From the NCBI GenBank assembly GCA_002362135.1, contig DETO01000061.1, positions 1 through 18,793 of the forward strand: a stretch of 18,793 nt of DNA. The letters are read 5' to 3'. The position numbers and the translations under genes were made by a program. Shown here one piece after another: positions 13,809-18,793 of this stretch. The stretch is from Ruminococcus sp. UBA3286. GTDB lineage: Bacteria > Bacillota > Clostridia > Oscillospirales > Ruminococcaceae. Positions within the stretch are counted from its first letter, which is position 1; the number at the start of each line of letters is the position of its first letter. The notes beneath the pieces are model-generated. The model was not told the DNA's origin. It was given only the letters and a program-made list of their open reading frames with translations, and searched no databases.

Positions 13809-14665
13809 ACTTCGATTATTCCCGTAACAGCCTCGCTGATTTTCCGCGCAACATAGGCATTATTCATGGTATACAGATGGATTCCGTCAACATCGTTGGC
13901 AGCCAGATCGACTATCTGATTGATCGCATAAGCAATTCCGGCGTCGCGAAGAGCTTCGGGATTATTCTCGTATTTCTGCATGATCTTAACGAATTTTCTC
14001 GGCAGGCTCGCGCCGCAAGTCGTGACCATTCGCTCAATCTGCTTTTTATTTACCACGGGCATTATTCCTGCTTCAATCGGAACATTTATCCCCTTTGCAG
14101 CCGTCATTTCACGAAATTTATAGAAATACTCGTTGTCAAAAAATAACTGCGTAATAAGATGATCGGCGCCCGCGTCAACCTTTATCTTTAAATTTTCAAT
14201 ATCTTCCTCAAGCGTGTCGCTGTCAGGGTGACCCTCCGGATAACATGCGCCCGCGATATCAAAATTGCCTTTCCGCTTCAGATATGTAATAAGATCGCTG
14301 GCGTGCTTGAAATCCTCAACAGGCGTAATATCGGGATTTATATCGCCGCGCAGCGCAAGGATATTTTCGATTCCCTGCGCTTTTGCAAGTTCAAGTGTTT
14401 CATCTATCTGCTCTTTCGTATAATTTATGCAAGGCAAATGAAGTACGGGAGTTATCCCCTTTTCGCGGATTTTCGCGGCAATATCAAGCGCAAGCCCACT
14501 ATTTCCGCTTCCGCCTGCGCTGAACGTAACGCTGATAAAATCAGGCTTAAGATCGCCCAGATCATCAAGCGTGTGGTAGATTACATCTATTGCGCTGTTA
14601 TTTTTCGGAGGAAACACCTCAAAAGAGAAAACCGTCTTTTTTGCAAATATGTCTTTTATCTTCAT
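13805..14665 (-). CDS. metF: 5,10-methylenetetrahydrofolate reductase
   Basis: A 286-residue TIM-barrel flavoprotein that reduces methylene-THF to methyl-THF, the methyl donor for methionine synthesis. Motifs: SFEVFPPK (14-21) with the catalytic Glu16, SVTFSAGGSG (45-54), ILALRGD (102-108) with Asp108 at the FAD/folate contact, and AGACYPEGHP, then ITQLFFDNEYFYKF. The length is the normal bacterial one. The frame could open four codons earlier, but that ATG lies in the ribosome binding site: GGAGG is at 14671-14675 and the ATG at 14665 is five bases away. It sits 11 bases after ung and overlaps the MetH-activation gene by four bases, so it supplies the methyl group for the reaction that the next protein keeps active. 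Confidence 0.95.
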   Translation of the reverse strand: MKIKDIFAKKTVFSFEVFPPKNNSAIDVIYHTLDDLGDLKPDFISVTFSAGGSGNSGLALDIAAKIREKGITPVLHLPCINYTKEQIDETLELAKAQGIENILALRGDINPDITPVEDFKHASDLITYLKRKGNFDIAGACYPEGHPDSDTLEEDIENLKIKVDAGADHLITQLFFDNEYFYKFREMTAAKGINVPIEAGIMPVVNKKQIERMVTTCGASLPRKFVKIMQKYENNPEALRDAGIAYAINQIVDLAANDVDGIHLYTMNNAYVARKISEAVTGIIEV

Positions 14666-14676
14666 GTTGACCTCCA

Positions 14677-15348
14677 TTAATCGATTGACCAGTCGATCGC
14701 GCTCATGCCGTGCGTAGTCAGGAATTCATTCGCCTGCGAAAAATGCTTGCAGCCAAAAAACCCGTTATATGCCGAAAGCGGACTTGGGTGCGCGGATTTC
14801 AGCACCAGATGAGCCGGGTTCGTAATAAAAGCCTGCTTTGACTTGGCGTCCGCACCCCAAAGCATGAAAACCATCGGCTTTTCGCGCTCATTCAGAACCT
14901 TGATAACGTCCGTGGTAAACTGCTCCCAGCCCATTCCGCGGTGACTGCGCGGCTGATTCGCCCTGACCGTTAAAACGGAATTCAACAGCAAAACTCCGCT
15001 TTCCGCCCATTTCGTAAGCTCGCCGTGCTTTCCGGTATTGTCAATTCCTACGTCCTCCTTGATTTCCTTAAAAATGTTTACTAACGAAGGAGGCGGAGCA
15101 ATTCCTCTGCGAACCGAAAAACTCAGCCCGTGTGCCTGTCCCTCGCCATGATAGGGATCCTGCCCGATTATCACACACTTCACATCATCATAGGAAGTCA
15201 GCTTCATTGCATTAAAAATGTCGTACATTCCCGGAAAAATCCGCTGCGTTTTGTACTCAGTAATGAGTTTCTGCCGCAGCGCAAGATAATACTCCTTGTC
15301 AAATTCACCCTGCAGAATGTTGTCCCAATCATTACCAAAATTTACCAT
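14677..15348 (-). CDS. ung: Uracil-DNA glycosylase, family 1
   Basis: A 223-residue DNA repair enzyme that cuts uracil from DNA. The water-activating loop GQDPYHG (62-68) is intact with Asp64, followed by GQAHGLSFSV, the uracil pocket region LLLNSVLTVR and the DNA-intercalation loop HPSPLSA near the end with its catalytic His. The frame can start at TTG 15375, ATG 15366 or ATG 15348. The last is preferred: GGTGAT stands just before it and the resulting N-terminus (MVNFGNDWDN) matches the usual family start. The start is 23 bases after the stop of the membrane protein gene. Joined in one run with metF, it has no obvious shared pathway, although folate metabolism does supply dTMP and so limits uracil in DNA. 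Confidence 0.96.
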   Translation of the reverse strand: MVNFGNDWDNILQGEFDKEYYLALRQKLITEYKTQRIFPGMYDIFNAMKLTSYDDVKCVIIGQDPYHGEGQAHGLSFSVRRGIAPPPSLVNIFKEIKEDVGIDNTGKHGELTKWAESGVLLLNSVLTVRANQPRSHRGMGWEQFTTDVIKVLNEREKPMVFMLWGADAKSKQAFITNPAHLVLKSAHPSPLSAYNGFFGCKHFSQANEFLTTHGMSAIDWSID

Positions 15349-15371
15349 ATTATCACCCGAATTCATAGCGA

Positions 15372-15818
15372 TCAATCATTAAAGATCGTCGCTTCATAGT
15401 ATTTAAATTTTACAAGCGTATCGCGTTTATATGTAAGCGACCCCTGCTCGTTGAAGGGAATTTTGTCGTATGCGTCCCGCGAGCATTGAATCTTCAGTTT
15501 TTGACCCTTGCGCGTCATAAATTGAAGCTCATAATATTCGTCGATCATTTTAACTTGTCCGTCGCTTTCGATAATCCTCAAACGATCGTCGCTTTTGCGG
15601 ACTAAAGTCGCCATCTCGACGATAGGCTCAGATGTGCTTTTTTGCGCGTTCTTTTTGGATTTTTTCCCAAGATCATTCGCGCTGCTGTCAGTCGGTTCAA
15701 GGAAAAAATTCATCAGTTTCATAAAAGGGCTTTTTCCGCCGAACAGAATAATTACTGCCAAAAGAATCACAATAATTCCGCCAAAAAGCATGAGCAAATT
15801 TCGCATCTCAGTTGTCAT
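15372..15818 (-). CDS. Single-pass membrane protein, DUF2500-like
   Basis: A 148-residue protein with one N-terminal membrane helix (about 8-27), a short amphipathic stretch, a basic Lys-rich linker (about 50-62) and a C-terminal domain of about 80 residues. The latter reads as a small beta-rich fold: YYELQFMTRKGQKLKIQCSR followed by YDKIPFNEQGSLTYK resembles the DUF2500 pattern, where a 'y..i..g..G.LtY.g' line is conserved. The biochemical role of that family is unknown. AAAGGA (15828-15833) precedes the ATG at ten bases. It is the first gene of the run with ung, metF and the MetH-activation protein and has a promoter right upstream. The gene call is secure and the family call moderate. Confidence 0.8.
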   Translation of the reverse strand: MTTEMRNLLMLFGGIIVILLAVIILFGGKSPFMKLMNFFLEPTDSSANDLGKKSKKNAQKSTSEPIVEMATLVRKSDDRLRIIESDGQVKMIDEYYELQFMTRKGQKLKIQCSRDAYDKIPFNEQGSLTYKRDTLVKFKYYEATIFND

Positions 15819-15884
15819 AAAATCTGTCCTTTCATAAAGTCGTCGCCAATGATTACACGGCGCTGCATAAAAACTCTAACTTAT

Positions 15885-15913
15885 ATTATAGCTTATTTTT
15901 TCATTTTTTGCAA
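15885..15913 (-). promoter_or_regulatory. Promoter of the DUF2500-ung-metF operon
   Basis: Minus-strand TTGCAA (15908-15913) and perfect TATAAT (15885-15890) are 17 bases apart. It runs divergently from the ttcA promoter, whose -35 starts eight bases away. Confidence 0.75.
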
Positions 15914-15920
15914 TATCTAA

Positions 15921-15949
15921 TTGAAAAATTTTCGGATTTGTTGTATAAT
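15921..15949 (+). promoter_or_regulatory. Promoter of the ttcA-like gene
   Basis: TTGAAA (15921-15926) and perfect TATAAT (15944-15949) are 17 bases apart. The coding start is 58 bases downstream. Confidence 0.8.
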
Positions 15950-16007
15950 TATAATACAATAATTGGCGTGCATGAATTTTCAAACGCCACTAATTCGGGA
16001 GATTTTT

Positions 16008-16724
16008 ATGCAGAAAATACTTGGAAATATGCGAAAGGCAATACAGCAGTACAAAATGATCGAGAATGGCGACCGAATCGCTGTCGGAATTTCGGGCGGC
16101 AAAGATAGCCTAATTCTTCTGAAAGGGCTTGCTCAGCTTCGGAGTTTCATCGGTATCGATTACAATATCGTCGGAATCACGATTGATCCGCAATTTGGTG
16201 GAAAATCAGGCGATTATTCCATTCCTGCGAAAATTTGCAGCGACCTTGAAATCCCATATCACGTGATTTCGACCCACATCGGCGAGGTTGTTTTCGACAT
16301 TCGTCATGAAAAAAATCCGTGCAGCCTATGCGCTCGAATGCGCCGTGGTGCAATTCATGGGGCTGCGTCGGATTTTTCCTGCAACAAGGTCGCTCTTGGG
16401 CATAATTTCGACGATACTGTTGAAACTTTTATCATGAATCTTTTTAATGAGGGGCGAATTGGCTGTTATTCGCCGAAAACGCTCCTTGATGACAAAAATC
16501 TAACCGTAATTCGCCCGATGATCTACTGTAAGGAGCGCGAGATTCGCCGTGCTGTCCGAACGAGCAGAATTGAAGTTGTTAAATCCGCCTGCCCTGCCGA
16601 CGGCCATACAAATCGGCAAAAAACGAAGGAATTCATCGCCGAATACGAACACCGCGATCACGGATTCAAAGGCCGAATTTTCGGAGCAATACAGCGCGGA
16701 AATATCGACGGCTGGGGAATATAA
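16008..16724 (+). CDS. TtcA-like tRNA thiolation enzyme (PP-loop ATPase)
   Basis: A 238-residue protein of the PP-loop ATP pyrophosphatase fold. SGGKDS (29-34) is the ATP loop, Cys105-x2-Cys108 lies in NPCSLCARMRRG, GHNFDD (131-136) is the second nucleotide-binding motif and a third Cys occurs in SACPADGH. These three Cys match the Fe-S ligands of TtcA, which makes 2-thiocytidine at position 32 of some tRNAs. Bacillota carry several TtcA-like paralogues, so the target is not certain. The longest frame opens at 15963, but the ATG at 16008 has GGGAG (15997-16001) six bases upstream and gives the family's usual N-terminus. The gene is alone between a divergent promoter pair and a two-way terminator. 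AT-rich codon endings are slightly more common here than in its neighbours, by eye. Confidence 0.9.
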   Translation: MQKILGNMRKAIQQYKMIENGDRIAVGISGGKDSLILLKGLAQLRSFIGIDYNIVGITIDPQFGGKSGDYSIPAKICSDLEIPYHVISTHIGEVVFDIRHEKNPCSLCARMRRGAIHGAASDFSCNKVALGHNFDDTVETFIMNLFNEGRIGCYSPKTLLDDKNLTVIRPMIYCKEREIRRAVRTSRIEVVKSACPADGHTNRQKTKEFIAEYEHRDHGFKGRIFGAIQRGNIDGWGI

Positions 16725-16754
16725 ATCGCAATTTTTCACCCTAAATAAGCACAA

Positions 16755-16780
16755 AAAGGCTCTCCATTCGGAGAGCCTTT
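16755..16780. terminator. Two-way terminator between ttcA-like and cohesin genes
   Basis: AAAGGCTCTCC (16755-16765) pairs perfectly with GGAGAGCCTTT (16770-16780) across ATTC. The minus strand ends in five T, so it serves the cohesin gene well; the plus strand ends TTTGATTATTC and is weaker. Confidence 0.88.
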
Positions 16781-16810
16781 GATTATTCTTTAGAAATCAG
16801 GACTAATTAA

Positions 16811-17845
16811 TTAGTCTTCCTTCTTTCTGAGAACGAATGCAGTACCGATTGCAACAGCAAGACCAGCAGCAGCAACGCCTACACCAGCAACACCTGTCTT
16901 AGGTGAGCTATCCTTCTTACCTGTAGTAGTTGCAGGCTTTGTAGTTGTGCCACCCTTCTTAGTTGTTGTACCGGCAGCCTTCTTAGTTGTTGTACCAGCA
17001 ACCTTAGTTGTTGTACCAGGAGCCTTAGTTGTTGTATCAGCAGCCTTTGTTGTTGTATCAGGAGCCTTTGTAGTAGTTGTTGTAGCAACTGTTGTTGTAG
17101 TTGTTGCAACAGTTGTAGTAGTTGTTGTAGCAGGAGCGCCAGCGATAGCGATGTAACCATCATATGTGGGATCGAGATCAGCAAGAGCAGCACACTTAGC
17201 TATATCTTCAGCACTTGCTGCGAAAGTAGGATTCTCATTGCTGTAGATACCCTGTGTGAATGCATAAGCTTCCATGAGCATACCTGCATCAGATCTACTA
17301 TAATCAAAGAAAGCATCCTTTGTTTCACCAACAGACTGATAAAGGATATCAAGCGGGAATACTTCACCTTCCTTAGCATCAGCAGGAATTGTGAATGTAA
17401 GAGTCCACATTGTACCGTCTACACCGTAGTCACCTTCGCCGCCTGTTGTCATGAACCAGCTATCGAAACCTTCTCTTGTGCAGGAATCGTCAACCTTATT
17501 TGTCTTAGTACCAAGATCGGCAATTGCAGGACCATCAGCTACAGCTGCCTTACCATTTCCCTTTATTTTAAGTGTAAGACGATCGCTGTAGTAAATGCGG
17601 ATACCTGTATTGCAGTATTTTCCCTCTGCACCAGCAACATCAAGAGTTACATTAACATCCTGACCAGCCTGATCCTTATCAACAACAAGCTTAGTTGTTG
17701 TGATCTTTGGCTTAACTGCAGAATTAGCAATCTCTACTGCTGTGTAATCAGAAGGAGCAGCAAATGCACTAAGAGATACTGCTGAAGCAGCTACAGCTGT
17801 CAATGAAAGTGCAGAAAACACTTTTTTAAGAGTATTCTTTTTCAT
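16811..17845 (-). CDS. Wall-anchored cohesin-domain protein (ScaE-like)
   Basis: A 344-residue surface protein. Residues 1-29 form a signal peptide that ends AFA. Residues about 45-205 look like a single cohesin module: KLVVDKDQAGQDVNVTLDV at the first strands, GIRIYYSDRL (81-90), then MWTLTFTIPADAKEG (146-160), the strand pattern of cohesins in Ruminococcus scaffoldins. Residues 238-313 are a Thr-rich stalk of ATTTTT and TTTK-type repeats. The C-terminus has SPKTG (314-318), a hydrophobic helix and RKKED, which is a sortase sorting signal in a variant form (Ser in place of Leu). The layout recalls ScaE of R. flavefaciens, which fixes scaffoldins to the wall by one cohesin. AAAGGAAA precedes the ATG. 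It lies 103 bases after a dockerin protein gene on the same strand. Cohesin type and partner are inferred. Confidence 0.85.
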   Translation of the reverse strand: MKKNTLKKVFSALSLTAVAASAVSLSAFAAPSDYTAVEIANSAVKPKITTTKLVVDKDQAGQDVNVTLDVAGAEGKYCNTGIRIYYSDRLTLKIKGNGKAAVADGPAIADLGTKTNKVDDSCTREGFDSWFMTTGGEGDYGVDGTMWTLTFTIPADAKEGEVFPLDILYQSVGETKDAFFDYSRSDAGMLMEAYAFTQGIYSNENPTFAASAEDIAKCAALADLDPTYDGYIAIAGAPATTTTTTVATTTTTVATTTTTKAPDTTTKAADTTTKAPGTTTKVAGTTTKKAAGTTTKKGGTTTKPATTTGKKDSSPKTGVAGVGVAAAGLAVAIGTAFVLRKKED

Positions 17846-17884
17846 TTTAATAATTTCCTTTCAGATAAATTGTATTTATGTATT

Positions 17885-17910
17885 GCCTACCGCCTCACCT
17901 GACGGCAGGC
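17885..17910 (-). other. Hairpin between the dockerin and cohesin genes
   Basis: GCCTACCG (17885-17892) pairs with CGGCAGGC (17903-17910) with one wobble pair. No T tract follows on either strand, so it is not a normal terminator. It may lower read-through or protect mRNA ends between the two genes. No clear promoter for the cohesin gene was found in the 103-base gap. Confidence 0.45.
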
Positions 17911-17948
17911 ATAACATTCATTGTGTTTTTAGTTAATGTCAGTTTAAA

Positions 17949-18793
17949 TTAATAGCCTAAAACTTTGTTCCAAGTTGCTCTGTCAAGTTTTGCACCTGTA
18001 GCAGCTTCTGAGTAAGCTCTAAGAATGTAAGACGACTCAGCAGGGCTGAATTCACGATCCGGCTTAGAAGTCTTGAAATTGTCAGGATCAAGATCGTTGT
18101 TTACATCGCAGAGGAAGCAAGCAAATTCATCAAGAATGTCATGAGGTGACTCAACAAGAGGGCTTGTGGAGAATTGTAAATCAGCAGATGACTGACCTTC
18201 GCCAAGCGTAGCAATCTTCGCATACCATGTAAGTGTATAAGAAGAATCCGAAGGATCTATTGTATTATCAAGGTTGCTATCGCCCTTAACGCCTACATAT
18301 ACAGGAACTGTAATGTTTGCACCCTGTTCCTCTGTACCCTTTATGGCAGTAATTACATCGCCTTCATTAGCAACAATCGTACCGTCAGCAGCTACAATAG
18401 TCTGCTTAGCCACAAGTTCTACATTGTAGAGGAATGTGCTGTTGTCCTTGGTGTAAACCTCTCCGGGAGTTGCGTTGAACTCGAACATATCTGTAATATC
18501 AACAGGCTCACCGGCTTCAAGAACCTTTTCGTCGATGATCTCACCGTCAGGATTGATCGTGATGAGCGACTTGTTGATCGAGTATGTAAGTGAAGTAACC
18601 TGATCCTTATTGAATTCTTCATCAATGCTGAGGTAGAATCCATTCGTTGTATCAGCGTTTACGCTTACTACTGTGTCATTCTTATATGTGTTGCCAATGT
18701 CATCTGTAGAAGTAGAAGTGGAGCTTTCAGTGCTGCCTGTTGTTTCTGTGCTTGCAGTTGTTGAAGAGCCATCACCTGTTGCTGTTGTTTCAG
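17949..18793 (-). CDS. Dockerin-containing secreted protein, 5' part outside the window
   Basis: The frame is open from the stop at 17949 to the window end, so only the last ~280 residues are seen. The visible part begins with a Ser/Thr-rich linker (about 18700-18793), then a beta-rich domain of unknown type (about 18290-18690). The last ~110 residues, from genomic 18281 down, form a dockerin. Its first calcium loop is D-S-N-L-D-N-T-I-D-P-S-D and is followed by a YTLTWYAK helix. The second starts DVNND, is broken by about 12 extra residues and resumes at EFSPAESSYILRAYSE. Dockerins bind cohesins to build cellulosomes or amylosomes. The neighbouring gene encodes a cohesin, but whether the two bind each other is unknown. 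The ATG at 18486-18488 is internal and is not taken as the start. Confidence 0.82.
   Translation of the reverse strand, partial: ETTATGDGSSTTASTETTGSTESSTSTSTDDIGNTYKNDTVVSVNADTTNGFYLSIDEEFNKDQVTSLTYSINKSLITINPDGEIIDEKVLEAGEPVDITDMFEFNATPGEVYTKDNSTFLYNVELVAKQTIVAADGTIVANEGDVITAIKGTEEQGANITVPVYVGVKGDSNLDNTIDPSDSSYTLTWYAKIATLGEGQSSADLQFSTSPLVESPHDILDEFACFLCDVNNDLDPDNFKTSKPDREFSPAESSYILRAYSEAATGAKLDRATWNKVLGY

Noticed and set aside
16801..16816. Perfect 16-base palindrome GACTAATTAATTAGTC at the cohesin gene stop
   Set aside because: It covers the last codons and stop; it lies beside a proper terminator and is short and AT-rich enough to be chance.
16905..17135. Repeats rich in GTTGTTGTA considered as a CRISPR or minisatellite
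   Set aside because: They are in-frame Thr codon repeats of the cohesin stalk with irregular unit length and no spacers.
16879..17193. Leu/Gln-rich and Val-rich frames over the Thr-repeat stalk
   Set aside because: These are alternative-frame readings of the TTTK repeats of the cohesin protein.

Overview
The window looks like a chromosomal segment of a Gram-positive, low-to-moderate GC member of the Bacillota, most likely a Ruminococcus-type gut bacterium. The evidence is the set of gene families: a cell-wall cohesin protein beside a dockerin protein (cellulosome or amylosome parts), a SpoVB-like flippase, a mazG-hup-rqcP cluster, strong GGAGG-type ribosome binding sites and vegetative TTGACA/TATAAT promoters. 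I cannot name the species. No rRNA, tRNA, CRISPR array, IS element or phage gene was seen.

Layout. 1-2100: a small 2[4Fe-4S] ferredoxin, then two unrelated lipoproteins, each with its own promoter. 2120-4139: an ABC-F ribosome-protection gene of the Lsa/Vga type behind a roughly 490-base structured leader with a three-codon ORF and two terminator-like hairpins. 4148-5758: a SpoVB/MurJ-like flippase facing the ABC-F gene. 5759-6120: a gene-free stretch with three tight hairpins in a row. 6121-8892: a co-directional run of a PLP aminotransferase, an unrecognised 168-residue protein and tryptophanyl-tRNA synthetase. 9091-10499: mazG, hup and rqcP, ending in a strong two-way terminator. 10552-12961 (minus): an orphan solute-binding lipoprotein followed by an SDR epimerase. 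13140-15818 (minus): an apparent operon of a membrane protein, ung, metF and a stand-alone MetH activation domain. 16008-16724: a TtcA-like thiolase, divergent from that operon. 16811-18793 (minus): the cohesin protein and an incomplete dockerin protein that runs off the window.

How the genes fit together. Most are housekeeping genes in short operons. Two regions stand out. The ABC-F leader contains long, perfect, mutually exclusive helices, consistent with attenuation controlled by antibiotic-stalled ribosomes, but in an unusually elaborate two-stage form. The cohesin/dockerin pair at the right end suggests a surface attachment module: the cohesin protein carries a Thr-rich stalk and a variant sortase signal, and its neighbour ends in an atypical dockerin.

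Several starts were moved inward from the longest open frame to the ATG with a good ribosome binding site: ABC-F, mazG, rqcP, the solute-binding protein, metF, ung and ttcA. All family calls come from reading motifs by eye; no database search was possible.
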